This document shows positions 18,187-27,307 of a stretch of 64,000 nucleotides of DNA, one piece after another (position 1 is the first letter of the stretch; each line of letters starts with the position of its first letter). The stretch covers positions 1 to 64,000 of the forward strand of contig NZ_JADILJ010000003.1 of the NCBI RefSeq assembly GCF_017355185.1, given 5' to 3'. The DNA comes from Rathayibacter sp. SD072. Lineage in GTDB: Bacteria > Actinomycetota > Actinomycetes > Actinomycetales > Microbacteriaceae. A program made the translations under genes and the position numbers. The notes beneath the pieces were generated by a model. That model worked only from the letters and a program-made list of their open reading frames with translations. It did no database searches and was not told the DNA's origin.

Positions 18187-19403
18187 GCGTGTGCGCTCCC
18201 GTCGATCCGCAAAGTCGCCTCTACAGCGAATCTGTCTTCTTCGTCGCGGATGACCAGTCGCCCACCCGCGGAGGCGACACGTTCCCGCATTCCCACCAGA
18301 CCGTACCCGCGTCGCTCCGGCTGGACGGCATCGGGCCGCTTCGCATTCGAGACGGTGATCTCAAGAGTGCGCCCGCGGGCCGAGGTCGTCACCTCGACCG
18401 GCCCAGTCCCATGCTTCTGCGAGTTGGTGAGGGCCTCCTCGACCACGCGATAAGCCGCGGTGCTCACCTCTGGGTCGAGCTGGGCGGGAGGTTCGCACAA
18501 GTCGGACGTGACGTCTGCTCCCACGTGCTGGAACCCCGCGATCAGCGTGGGGATGCGAACGAATTCGGCAGCTGGTCCGCCGAGCCCCTCCTCGTTGTCC
18601 TCCGTGCGCAGGACATGCAGAATTCGCTGCGTCTCGCCGAGGACTGACTGGACACTCGTCCTCGCTGAATTCAGTGACGTCCTCGATGCCTCCGCTCCTT
18701 CGGGCAGGTTGACCTGCGCGACGCTCAGATGAATGTTGAGGACCGCGATCTCGTGGCCGACGATGTCGTGCAGGTCGCGGGCGATTCTGAGGCGCTCTTC
18801 GGCGACGCGCTGGTGCGTCTCGGCGTCCCTGCTCGCGAGGGTCTGCCGGGTCCGCTCTGCGAGTTCCGTCCGATAGCGGATGTGGCTGCGCAACGCGCTG
18901 CCGGTTGCCGCCGCGGTGAAGGAGCAGGTCAGGGCGACGAAGGCGGTGGGGTCGACGGCGCCGAGCCCGTCAGACCCGATCACAGCGAGGTAGACGGCTG
19001 CGCCGAGGACACCTCCGATGAGGGCGCCAGGGAGCCCGCGGAGAGTGATCGTCAAGGCCGTGAAGACCACGATGGTCCAGGTGACGAGAGGGTCGCCACC
19101 GAACGCGGTCGCCGAAAGTGGGCCGAGGGCGAGGATCGCGGTCCCGAGCCACAACCGAGTCTGGGGGGCGCGCGGCCCCACTCGGAGGGGGATGCGGACG
19201 ATGCCAATCCCAACGAGAGTCAGCGCAAGGGCGACGTAGTCACCGGCAGCTCCGCCGTCCTGAATCAGCAGGTAGGACTCGGTGGCCGCGGCGAGGAGAG
19301 AGACGACGAGACTCGCGAGATCGAGGAAGCGGATGCGCCGCGACCACACCCCTGCGTCGCTGTCTATTTCGGCAACAGTCGAGGGTGGTGCGACGGAGGG
19401 CAT
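18183..19403 (-). CDS. DesK/NarX-type sensor histidine kinase
   Basis: The 406-residue membrane kinase has about five hydrophobic segments within residues 25-175, a HisKA_3 dimerisation region with phospho-acceptor His212 (RDLHDIVGHE) and a C-terminal HATPase domain (EEALTNSQKH, GYGLVGMRERV). It should phosphorylate the coupled NarL-type regulator. With almost no extracytoplasmic domain, it may sense the membrane itself or a partner such as the divergent MMPL transporter. The signal is unknown. Confidence 0.88.
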   Translation of the reverse strand: MPSVAPPSTVAEIDSDAGVWSRRIRFLDLASLVVSLLAAATESYLLIQDGGAAGDYVALALTLVGIGIVRIPLRVGPRAPQTRLWLGTAILALGPLSATAFGGDPLVTWTIVVFTALTITLRGLPGALIGGVLGAAVYLAVIGSDGLGAVDPTAFVALTCSFTAAATGSALRSHIRYRTELAERTRQTLASRDAETHQRVAEERLRIARDLHDIVGHEIAVLNIHLSVAQVNLPEGAEASRTSLNSARTSVQSVLGETQRILHVLRTEDNEEGLGGPAAEFVRIPTLIAGFQHVGADVTSDLCEPPAQLDPEVSTAAYRVVEEALTNSQKHGTGPVEVTTSARGRTLEITVSNAKRPDAVQPERRGYGLVGMRERVASAGGRLVIRDEEDRFAVEATLRIDGSAHA

Positions 19404-19436
19404 GTCCTCATTCTTCTCGTCGCTCGTCCGCGGAAC

Positions 19437-19454
19437 GTACTGCCGAAGCAGTAG
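19437..19454. promoter_or_regulatory. TACTGC-N4-GCAGTA box, site d
   Basis: An inverted repeat lies in the divergent promoter region between the sensor kinase (34 bases away) and the MMPL gene (91 bases away). It shares GCAGTAGGCCGA with site e, and is suited to autoregulation of the two-component operon and control of the transporter. Confidence 0.45.
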
Positions 19455-19544
19455 GCCGAGCCGTCTTGCCGGACGATTCGCCCCGGGCAGCGGATGGACG
19501 ACTCTCGACGTATTCAGTCTTCCCCTTCGCTTTGAGGAGCCACC

Positions 19545-21746
19545 GTGTCCACATTTCTCGCCCGTCTAGGGCGGTACAGCGCCCGCCACCGATTGGTGGT
19601 GATCGGTGCTTGGCTGATCGTGTTCGCCGGTCTGATCGCAACCCTGATCGTCGGCACGAACATCGGAGGCGTGAAGGCCGCCGAGACGTCCGTGCCGAAC
19701 TCCGCAGCGTCCGAGGCGCTCGACCGCATGAACGAGGAATTCCCGAGCGCCTCCGACACCTCCGCGACGACGCTTCAGCTGGTCTTTGAGCCTGTCGGTG
19801 GCTCGGTCACCGATCCCGCGGTGTCGGCGCAGATCGCCGCGGTGCTCGCCGACGCAACTGCGTTGCCCGGAGTCGAATCGGTCAGCGACCCGTTCGATGC
19901 CGCCCGGCCGAACGTCTCCCAGGACTCGAGCCTCGCCGTCGCGACGCTCGGATACGGCGAACTCTCGATGGCCGACCAAAAGGCGGACTACGCCGCTGCT
20001 CTCGAACTGCAAGGGAACGCACCGGCCGATCTGGGAGTCGAGCTCGGCGGCAATCTCGTCCCCATCGGAGCGCCGGCACCCGGCATCGGCGAAGGCGTAG
20101 GAGTCGTCATCGCGTTCCTCGTCCTGATTCTCACCTTCGGATCACTCCTCGCGGCTGGCGTCAATCTGCTCATCGCAGTCTTCGGGGTGGGTGTCGGCCT
20201 CGTCGGAGTGCTCGCGTACGGATCGCTCTTCCCGCTCGGCGAGAACGCCATCATCCTCGCTTCGATGCTGGGACTTGCGGTCGGTATCGACTACACCCTG
20301 TTCATCCTTTCGAGGTTCAGGATCGAGGTGAGATCGGGCAAAAGCGTCGAGGACGCCGTGGCGCGGGCAACCGGCACTGCGGGCACCGCAGTCGTCTTCG
20401 CTGGGCTAACCGTGATCGTCGCTCTCGTGGCGCTCCTTGTGGCGAATTTGAGCTTTGTCACCGAAATGGGCATCGCCGCCGCTGCAGCTGTCCTGGTCGC
20501 GGTGCTGATGTCACTGACTCTCCTGCCCGCGCTCCTCAAGACTCTCGGACTTCATGCTCTGTCCAAGAAGCAGCGTGCAGAGGTTCTCGCGGGCCACTAC
20601 GCAGTCGAAGGCGGGAAGCAGAAGCGCGGCGTCATGCGCGGTTGGGGCAGCTTCGTCGTCAACCGACCGATCATCTCCGCTCTCGCCGGTATCACCCTTC
20701 TGGTGATCGTCGCGCTCCCGATGTTCAGCATGAAGACCGCCTTCAACATCCCCGGAGGCGCTAACCCGGACTCGACGGAGCGCACCGCCTACAACCTCAT
20801 CGTCGATGAGTTCGGCGGGATCCAGAGCCCCTTGATCGTGCTCGCCGAGGGCCAAGACGTCACCTCGCACACCGGAAGCGTCCAGTCCCGGATTGCTCAG
20901 CTCGACGGCGTGAAGCAGGTCGTGCCCGCCGAGATCTCGACGGATGGCACGATGGCGCGGATCATCGTCATTCCCGAGGGCAGCCCGATTGATCAGGAAA
21001 CCAAGGACATCGTGCACACCCTGCGCGAGGACGCCGATGCCCTCTCCGGCGTTCACCTCGAGGTGACAGGGGAAACCGCGATCGGGATCGACCAGGACGC
21101 GGCACTCATGAGCGCGCTGGTGAAGTACATCATCGTCATCGTGGCCATCTCGCTGGTCTTGCTAATCGTGATGTTCCGCTCGCTCCTCATCCCCCTCATC
21201 GCCACCCTCGGTTACCTGTTGTCAGTCGGCGCCTCCTTTGGTGCGAGCACTGCCGTGTTCCAGTGGGGGTGGCTCGATGCGCTGATCGCCGCGCCCCAGG
21301 GTGACCCGATGCTCAGCTTGCTGCCGCTGCTCCTGGTCGGCGTGCTCTTCGGCCTGGCGATGGACTATCAGGTGTTCCTGGTCTCAAGAATCAAGGAAAT
21401 GCACGATAAGGGCATGTCCCCGAAGGACGCGATCCGGGAGGGCTTCGCGCGATCCGGACCGGTCCTTGTCGCTGCCGCGGCGATCATGACGGTGGTCTTC
21501 GGCGGGTTCGCTACCGGCGAGTTCGCCATCGGCGCCTCAATCGCCTTCGGGCTGATGGTCGGCGTGATGGCGGATGCGTTCATCGTCCGCCTCGTGCTGA
21601 TGCCGGCCTTGCTGAGCCTGCTCGGCTCCTCCGCCTGGTGGATGCCGAAGTGGCTCGACCGCATCGTTCCGAGGATCGACACCGAGGGTCACGCGCTCGA
21701 CGAAGAGTCGACGGTCGCGCCGGTGCGCGTGCTCGAGAACGCCTGA
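19545..21746 (+). CDS. MMPL-family RND transporter
   Basis: This 733-residue protein is organised as two repeats, each with one helix, a large extracytoplasmic domain and a five-helix bundle, as in MMPL/RND lipid or drug exporters of actinobacteria. The repeat motifs GLAVGIDYTLFILSRFRIE and GVLFGLAMDYQVFLVSRIKE include the Asp-Tyr pairs of the proton-relay helices. The start is GTG 19545 after GAGGAG. Divergent from the two-component system with a shared motif, it is probably its target. Followed by a strong terminator. Confidence 0.9.
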   Translation: MSTFLARLGRYSARHRLVVIGAWLIVFAGLIATLIVGTNIGGVKAAETSVPNSAASEALDRMNEEFPSASDTSATTLQLVFEPVGGSVTDPAVSAQIAAVLADATALPGVESVSDPFDAARPNVSQDSSLAVATLGYGELSMADQKADYAAALELQGNAPADLGVELGGNLVPIGAPAPGIGEGVGVVIAFLVLILTFGSLLAAGVNLLIAVFGVGVGLVGVLAYGSLFPLGENAIILASMLGLAVGIDYTLFILSRFRIEVRSGKSVEDAVARATGTAGTAVVFAGLTVIVALVALLVANLSFVTEMGIAAAAAVLVAVLMSLTLLPALLKTLGLHALSKKQRAEVLAGHYAVEGGKQKRGVMRGWGSFVVNRPIISALAGITLLVIVALPMFSMKTAFNIPGGANPDSTERTAYNLIVDEFGGIQSPLIVLAEGQDVTSHTGSVQSRIAQLDGVKQVVPAEISTDGTMARIIVIPEGSPIDQETKDIVHTLREDADALSGVHLEVTGETAIGIDQDAALMSALVKYIIVIVAISLVLLIVMFRSLLIPLIATLGYLLSVGASFGASTAVFQWGWLDALIAAPQGDPMLSLLPLLLVGVLFGLAMDYQVFLVSRIKEMHDKGMSPKDAIREGFARSGPVLVAAAAIMTVVFGGFATGEFAIGASIAFGLMVGVMADAFIVRLVLMPALLSLLGSSAWWMPKWLDRIVPRIDTEGHALDEESTVAPVRVLENA

Positions 21747-21757
21747 TCGGCGAGGTG

Positions 21758-21791
21758 AAAGGGGTCGTCGCCGCAAGGCGACGACCCCTTT
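21758..21791 (+). terminator. intrinsic terminator after the MMPL gene
   Basis: A perfect 15-bp stem with a GCAA tetraloop begins 11 bases past the MMPL stop. The right arm ends in CCCCTTT followed by CTT, a short T-rich end. Confidence 0.85.
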
Positions 21792-21837
21792 CTTGCGCGC
21801 GATTCTCTCGAACCATGGGGCAACACTCTCCGCGAGT

Positions 21838-21855
21838 CTGCTCCGTTTGCAGTAG
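21838..21855. promoter_or_regulatory. CTGCTCCG-N2-TGCAGTAG box, site e
   Basis: This site is nearly identical to site c and shares GCAGTAGGCCGA with site d. It lies 56 bases upstream of the diacylglycerol-kinase-like gene and beyond the MMPL terminator. Confidence 0.45.
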
Positions 21856-21911
21856 GCCGATCACGCCGTACGCACGACGTCGACGCACCGTTGCGCGGCA
21901 AGGCTGGAGGC

Positions 21912-22898
21912 ATGTCGAACAGCACTCTTATCTCCGGATCAGCGCAGCAGCTTCTTGCGGTCGCCGGGGAGCCGCATGTCGGTCACGCGGCGCTCGTTGT
22001 GAACGCGGCGAAGCTGCCGGGAGCGAGTCTCGACCGCTTCCGCGCCTCGGTGGACGAGGCCTTCACGACGCGGGGATGGCTTGCTCCGCTGTGGCTGCCG
22101 ACGTCGGCGGAGTCAACAGGCGCGGAGCAAGCGCGGGAAGCTCTCCGCGGTGGCGTTGATCTCGTACTCGTCGCGGGCGGCGACGGCACGACCCGCACTG
22201 TAGGCCAGGAGCTTGCAGGAACGGGGACAGCTCTGGCTCTGCTGCCGATCGGGACCGGCAATTTATTGGCCCGCAATCTCGATATCCCGCGGCGGGACAT
22301 CGATGCTGCCGTGCATGTCGCCGTGCACGGTCGGGATCGGGCGATGGACGTCGGCTGGGTCGAAGTGGATCGGAACGGCGACGGGCGAGTGGTCGAGGAC
22401 CATGCGTTCCTGGTGATGGCCGGTGCCGGATTCGATGCGGCCACGATGGCGGGTGCGTCCAAGGCGCTCAAGCGGCGCCTTGGCTCCGCCGCTTATCTCC
22501 TCTCGGGGCTTCTCGCCAGTCAGAGCCGGATGGTTGAGGCGACTACGTCCGTTGATGGAGTCGCACGCAGGGCCGAGCAGTCCCGCGGCATCATCGTCGG
22601 CAACCACGGGTCGCTGACCATGGGTCTCGAGCTGCTGCCGGAAGCTGCATGTGACGACGGACGACTCGACAGCGTCGTCCTGCTGCAGCGAAGTGCTTGG
22701 GACTGGCTGCGTGCACTGTGGCGCCTGGTCAGCAAGGACGTTCGTGGCAGCCGGCACATGCCTCACTTGCAGGGCCGGGAGATCGACGTCGAGAGCGGTG
22801 AGCCGCTGCCGGTCGAGGTCGACGGGGACGTAGTCGGTGAAGCCCGGAAGGTTCGCTTCCGTGTGCAGCCGCGGGCGTTGCGCGTCCGTTGCGTCTAG
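21912..22898 (+). CDS. diacylglycerol/lipid kinase-family protein
   Basis: The protein has 328 residues from ATG 21912 (CTGGAGGC just upstream). GGDGT at 89-93 and PIGTGNLLARNL at 112-123 are the nucleotide-binding signatures of the DAGK catalytic domain, followed by the YegS-like C-terminal beta-sandwich region. Such enzymes phosphorylate diacylglycerol, sphingoid bases or other membrane lipids. Its proximity to an MMPL lipid exporter and to a kinase with little sensor domain suggests envelope lipid homeostasis (inference). The stop overlaps the convergent hydrolase gene by a few bases. Confidence 0.88.
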   Translation: MSNSTLISGSAQQLLAVAGEPHVGHAALVVNAAKLPGASLDRFRASVDEAFTTRGWLAPLWLPTSAESTGAEQAREALRGGVDLVLVAGGDGTTRTVGQELAGTGTALALLPIGTGNLLARNLDIPRRDIDAAVHVAVHGRDRAMDVGWVEVDRNGDGRVVEDHAFLVMAGAGFDAATMAGASKALKRRLGSAAYLLSGLLASQSRMVEATTSVDGVARRAEQSRGIIVGNHGSLTMGLELLPEAACDDGRLDSVVLLQRSAWDWLRALWRLVSKDVRGSRHMPHLQGREIDVESGEPLPVEVDGDVVGEARKVRFRVQPRALRVRCV

Positions 22899-24919
22899 TC
22901 GGCGTGCACGACCACGCGGGCGCGGGCGACGTTGTCCACACGAGCGAAACGATCCTCCGCATGGCTGCCGGTCTGTGCCGTGGCGCGGACCGCGAGCAGG
23001 TAGGTGCCGGCGGCGGGGAAGGTGCATCGACGAGACTGAGTGATCTCTGCCGCCGGAATGACCGCCTCAGGCACCGAGAGGCGCCCCGACCCGGTCAGAT
23101 CCGTCGCGATGGCGACGACCATACCGTCAGTGGTGGTCGCGTGAGCGGTGAGGCGAACGTCGACTTCCTCGCCGACGCGGACTTCGACGCGGTCGGTGCC
23201 GTTGACGGTGAGCGTCACTATCGGCTGGACGCCTCCTCGTGACGGGTCGTCGTCGGCGACGAGGACCTGGCCGTCAACGACCTCGTACGCGGTCGAGGGC
23301 GACGGCATGATCTCCTCCTCCACCCACGCGCTCAGCTGACGCAAAGCGGTCTGCAGCGCACCGACATAGCTGACCGTACGGGTCTCGTGCTCCTGAACTC
23401 CGCTCTCGTCGCCGTGCAGCGCGTTGTCGGTGTACCAAAGACGGAAGCGGTCGTCGACATCGGCGCCGAGGAACTCCCCGACGCGCGCGCGGTACCAGTC
23501 GGCCTGCCAGGGGAACGCCTCCCGGTCAAGGAGGGAGGCGACCACGATCATCCGGCCGCTGATGCGCCCGGTCGGAACGGTGCCCGAGGCGCCTTGCGCG
23601 AAGAGCGGCCCGAGCAGCATCGGACGCTGAGGGAGGGCCGGCTCGCCCTCCGCATCCCGGAACTGGTTCCAGACGCGATAGTCGACGGAGGGGACCTGAT
23701 GACGGTGGTAGGTCTGCGCGGCCAGGAAATTCGAATTGTCGAGGGTCACCTCGTCACCGGGGGCGATGACGACGTCCCCCTGTCCAGGCTCGAGGAGAAC
23801 CTCGTCGCCGTCGACCCCGGCGACACGCAACACACTGTCGACCGACGCGCCGGAGCGGATCACGAGCTCTGCGCCCAGCGTCCAGCCATCGGGGATGTCC
23901 GCGACGCGGACGCCGATGACCATCGCGTTCTGGGTCACTGTCGCCTTATACGACTCGTCGACGCCTCCCGTGACCTCCGCCTCGCCGCCTGCCGTGAGCA
24001 GCTCTACGACGGTCGTGTCGAGCTGCACGCGGTCGCGATGCACTGAGGCGTCCGGGTCGCTGCCGAGGTAACCCTCCTCGGTCCAAAAATCGGCTGCATA
24101 GCTGGGATCGGCTGCCATGATGCCGGGGTACAGGACGCTGAAAGCGTGCATTCCCATGGTCTCCCAGCCGAACCAGGAGCGCAGGGGGAACCCCATGCGG
24201 GTGACCTCCTCGAGCGCGGCACGCTCTTCGGAGGTGAGATTGAGCGCAGCTGGGTCGCCACCGGCATCGAGGGCGTCGACGATTCGAGGGAGCGCGTCGC
24301 GGAGTACCCGCTGAGCGTGCATGCGCACCGCGAAGACGTTCGGAATCGCCATAGGGCTGCCGATGACGTAGGGCACGAAACCGTCCCAGACGTCGGTGGT
24401 GTTCTCTGAGGCGCCGATGGTGCGGTACCCGCCGCCGCTGCCGCCGTACAGATAACCGAAGATCCGCCGCTCGCCGAAGACGGTCGCGGCGAGACGGCGC
24501 GAGACCCGGGCAACCGCGGCGTTGGCGCGGTACGCGCCGATCGTCGGGTCGACCCCCGACATCGGACCACCGGAGGCAGAGGGTCCGCCTCCGTTGGTCT
24601 CGACGTAGTACCCGCCGCTCGCCAGGGTGAACGAGATCGGGTTCTCGTCATCGAACCGCTCCTGGGCGAGGTTCTCGCTCTGCGGCACCGGAGTGACGTG
24701 CTGGAAGAACCTGCCCTCGAAGTGCTCGGTCTCCGGGAGGTAAAGGGAGAAGCGGGTGTCGCCGTCGGAGAAACCGCCGTGCAGATAGCGGTGCCGGACA
24801 GGCTCCTCGCGCCACTCATCGATGTCAACGTAGGGCTGCGTGAAGGCGGCGTCGACGGGATCGGGGTCGAGGGGTGCGCCGACGAGCGAGTCGGTGGTGG
24901 GCGGGGTGAAAGGGGTCAT
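22895..24919 (-). CDS. alpha/beta-hydrolase-like protein with C-terminal Ig-like domain
   Basis: From ATG 24919 (AAGGAC upstream) the protein has 674 residues. A nucleophile-elbow-like GGSGGGYR places the candidate Ser at 161, after a strand IFGYLYGG, recalling tannase/feruloyl-esterase and related serine hydrolases; the catalytic acid and base are not confidently located. The last ~100 residues (IVTLTVNGTDRVEVRVGEEVD onward) look like an Ig-like beta-sandwich. No signal peptide is seen. It follows the GPH symporter by 29 bp in one operon, so it probably acts on an imported ester- or glycoside-like compound. The frame stays open to 25306, but that would overlap the symporter gene. Confidence 0.6.
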   Translation of the reverse strand: MTPFTPPTTDSLVGAPLDPDPVDAAFTQPYVDIDEWREEPVRHRYLHGGFSDGDTRFSLYLPETEHFEGRFFQHVTPVPQSENLAQERFDDENPISFTLASGGYYVETNGGGPSASGGPMSGVDPTIGAYRANAAVARVSRRLAATVFGERRIFGYLYGGSGGGYRTIGASENTTDVWDGFVPYVIGSPMAIPNVFAVRMHAQRVLRDALPRIVDALDAGGDPAALNLTSEERAALEEVTRMGFPLRSWFGWETMGMHAFSVLYPGIMAADPSYAADFWTEEGYLGSDPDASVHRDRVQLDTTVVELLTAGGEAEVTGGVDESYKATVTQNAMVIGVRVADIPDGWTLGAELVIRSGASVDSVLRVAGVDGDEVLLEPGQGDVVIAPGDEVTLDNSNFLAAQTYHRHQVPSVDYRVWNQFRDAEGEPALPQRPMLLGPLFAQGASGTVPTGRISGRMIVVASLLDREAFPWQADWYRARVGEFLGADVDDRFRLWYTDNALHGDESGVQEHETRTVSYVGALQTALRQLSAWVEEEIMPSPSTAYEVVDGQVLVADDDPSRGGVQPIVTLTVNGTDRVEVRVGEEVDVRLTAHATTTDGMVVAIATDLTGSGRLSVPEAVIPAAEITQSRRCTFPAAGTYLLAVRATAQTGSHAEDRFARVDNVARARVVVHAD

Positions 24920-24948
24920 CGAGTGTCCTTGCGGGTAGCGAGAGGCGG

Positions 24949-26406
24949 TCAGTTCTCGGGCGGGGTGCGCGTAGAGCCGGGCACGGACTCGGCCTTCACT
25001 GTGGTGACCTTCGTATCTGCGGCGGTGATGACCGCGAGTCCCTGGGTGATCGTCGGAAGCATCTGCTCGAACTTCCGGTAGGGGCGCATGGCAAGTGCAA
25101 CACCGATCCAGAGGAGCGCGGGGAACGCGCCGGCGAGCAGGACGATGCCGGTCAGAGCCGCGGGGGATTGTGTAGCGGCGGTGCCGTCGTAGCCGACGAT
25201 CCCGAGCACCCAGCCGGTCGCCGCGCCGCCGAGGCCGCCGCCGAGCCGCACAGAGAACGCGGTGATCGCGCCCATGGTGCTCTCGAGGCGGCGTCGGCCG
25301 CTCCACTGGTTGTAGGCGGCGTTGTCGATCACGAGGAGCTGGGTGAGGAAGGTGATCGGGAGGATGCCGAGGCCGCTGAGAGCGGTCGAGGCCAGGATCA
25401 GGGGGAGGCTACCGTTCGCGACGATCATGAGGACGCCGGCGAGGACGCCGCTGATCGCACCCGCGGTGATGATCGTGCTGACCTTGAATCGCTTCATGAG
25501 GCGGGGGAAGAACAGCATGGCCGGCAGGATGAGGACCGGCACCAAGCCGGTGAGGCTCATCAGCGAGATGTCGCCGACGACGTACTTGAAGTAGTAGATC
25601 GCGATGCCGGTGCCGCCGGCGAGGGCGCCGACGAAACTGATGCCAGCGACGATCCAGATGTAGCGGTTCGTGGTGAGGACCTCGCGGATGTCGCGGAAGG
25701 TGATTTTCGGGGCGTCAGCGGCTTCTGTCTGGTACTTCTCCTTGAAGAAGAGGAAGCGCCCCAACCCGATCAGGGCGAGGGGGATCGCTAGGTAGAGAGC
25801 GAGCTGCGACCACGCTGACGCGCTCGTCCCCGCTTGGGCGATGAAGAGCGGCAGGGCCACGTTGAAGGCGACGACGCCGACCGTGGTGAAGAAGCCGGTC
25901 CGGGTGGCGACCTTCGCGACGAGGACGCGCGAGTTGAAGGCGCGAGCGAGGTAAAGGTAGTCGTTCGCGCCGAGGAGTGAGGTGAAGACGACGTTCGCCA
26001 TCACGAGCCAGACGAAGAGCCACATCGTCTTCCCGGCGTCGGAGAGATCCGGAGTGGAGAACAGGGCCCAGGTCGCAATCCAGACCCCGACGATCGCGAG
26101 CTCGTAGGGTCGCGCCTTGCCCCATCGGGTTTCGGGCGTGCGGTCGACCATCCAGCCCGCGACGACGACGACTGCCGCCTCGAGCAGCTTGCTGACGAGG
26201 GCGAGCGTCCCCAGGACTGCGGGGTCGAGCCCGAGGACGTCGGTGCCATAGAACACCCACATCGCGAGGAAGAGGTAGTTGACCGCTCCGGACAAGCCGG
26301 TCGTCGTCCAGGCGAGCCCGGCGGCGGCGGAGAGGCGGTCGGGGTCATTGCGCCGTTCGACCTTACGGGCCGCGCGTGCACTGGTTGGGCGTGACGTCGT
26401 CGTCAT
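24949..26406 (-). CDS. GPH/MelB-type MFS sugar:cation symporter
   Basis: This 485-residue, ~12-helix transporter has the GPH-family loop motif VDRTPETRWGKARPYEL (residues ~86-102), equivalent to the MelB DRT..RWG.RP motif. Such transporters import sugars, glycosides or uronides with Na+ or H+. GAAGGAACACG precedes ATG 26406. It heads the operon with the hydrolase and is divergent from a TetR gene, which probably controls it. Confidence 0.82.
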   Translation of the reverse strand: MTTTSRPTSARAARKVERRNDPDRLSAAAGLAWTTTGLSGAVNYLFLAMWVFYGTDVLGLDPAVLGTLALVSKLLEAAVVVVAGWMVDRTPETRWGKARPYELAIVGVWIATWALFSTPDLSDAGKTMWLFVWLVMANVVFTSLLGANDYLYLARAFNSRVLVAKVATRTGFFTTVGVVAFNVALPLFIAQAGTSASAWSQLALYLAIPLALIGLGRFLFFKEKYQTEAADAPKITFRDIREVLTTNRYIWIVAGISFVGALAGGTGIAIYYFKYVVGDISLMSLTGLVPVLILPAMLFFPRLMKRFKVSTIITAGAISGVLAGVLMIVANGSLPLILASTALSGLGILPITFLTQLLVIDNAAYNQWSGRRRLESTMGAITAFSVRLGGGLGGAATGWVLGIVGYDGTAATQSPAALTGIVLLAGAFPALLWIGVALAMRPYRKFEQMLPTITQGLAVITAADTKVTTVKAESVPGSTRTPPEN

Positions 26407-26464
26407 CGTGTTCCTTCAGAGGAGGCATCGGGGATCAGAGGGAAGACGTCTCACGACACCTGAT

Positions 26465-26549
26465 CTGAAACCAGAGTGAATCACATTTTTCAGCCCGAAT
26501 ACAAGCGGCAAAGTGCTCGAGTGCCAGGCTCAAATTACTTATTCGCTCT
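26465..26549. promoter_or_regulatory. divergent promoter region with candidate TetR sites
   Basis: The 169-bp gap between the symporter and tetR is locally AT-rich. It holds CTGAAA-N17-TTTCAG (26465-26493) and a distant inverted pair AGAGTGAAT (26473) / ATTCGCTCT (26541), 8 of 9 complementary. Either could be the TetR operator. Confidence 0.35.
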
Positions 26550-26575
26550 GATTCCACTGCGCATAGGCTGAACGC

Positions 26576-27229
26576 GTGACGACGACAGCACCAGCGAGAC
26601 GTGGACCGTATGCTTCAACGCAGAAACGGCGCGCGACGATCATCGCCGCCGTGGTCGTACTCGTCGATGAGCTCGGACACGAGGGCGTGACGACGGCCCT
26701 GGTGTCGCAGCGCTCTGGCGTCAGTGAGACCACGGTGCTCTACCACTTCCCTTCGAAGGACCACTTGCTCGTTGCTGCCCTCGGTTCGATCGAGGAGCAG
26801 GAAGCGGCGGAAGGGCACGTCGATCTTGATGAGACCGTGCTCGACGCGCGCGCGTTTCGCCACCTCGCATCACCCGACGCGAGAGATCCGCGGTTCCGGC
26901 TCCTGACCGCGATGAAGGGCCTGGCGGCGTCTCCCGATCATCCGGCGAACGGCTACTTCGCCGAGCGGAACGCTCGCATGGTGGACGTGTTCACTCGACT
27001 TGTCGAGCACAGTCAGCGCGTCGGCCTCGCCCACCCGGCAGCAGATCCGAGGGTGACGGCCCGCCAAGTCATCGCGGTATGGGACGGGCTTTCGCAGCTC
27101 TGGGTGTCAGATCCTTCCTTCGATCTCGGCGCGGCCGTCGAGGATGCGATCCGTCGGCTGACGGGCCAGAACTTAATGGACATTCAGCGGCTCCTCGCGA
27201 CATCGTTCGGCGCGCCACCTTCACCCTGA
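26576..27229 (+). CDS. TetR/AcrR-family regulator
   Basis: The 217-residue regulator starts at GTG 26576. The HTH is GVTTALVSQRSGVSETTVLYHFPSKDHLL (about residues 38-66), with a recognition helix unlike the other TetR proteins in this window. It is divergent from the symporter-hydrolase operon and most likely its ligand-responsive repressor. The helical C-terminal ligand domain has the usual length. Confidence 0.83.
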   Translation: MTTTAPARRGPYASTQKRRATIIAAVVVLVDELGHEGVTTALVSQRSGVSETTVLYHFPSKDHLLVAALGSIEEQEAAEGHVDLDETVLDARAFRHLASPDARDPRFRLLTAMKGLAASPDHPANGYFAERNARMVDVFTRLVEHSQRVGLAHPAADPRVTARQVIAVWDGLSQLWVSDPSFDLGAAVEDAIRRLTGQNLMDIQRLLATSFGAPPSP

Positions 27230-27236
27230 TGCTGAA

Positions 27237-27296
27237 GAACCCCTGAACCGTCGAAGCATTCCGCTCGTGTCGACTGTCTAGACAGTTCAGGGGTTC
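27237..27296. terminator. nested inverted repeats between convergent genes
   Basis: Perfect 12-bp arms GAACCCCTGAAC (27237-27248) and GTTCAGGGGTTC (27285-27296) enclose 36 bases. A separate 14-bp perfect palindrome ACTGTCTAGACAGT (27273-27286) overlaps the right arm. The position between the convergent tetR and aldehyde dehydrogenase genes favours a bidirectional terminator. The double symmetry is unusual. Confidence 0.55.
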
Positions 27297-27307
27297 CGAG
27301 AATCCGC

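Noticed and set aside
24920-25306. N-terminal extension of the hydrolase frame
   Set aside because: Overlaps the 3' end of the GPH symporter gene, has Arg-rich non-conserved sequence, and ATG 24919 has a ribosome-binding site.
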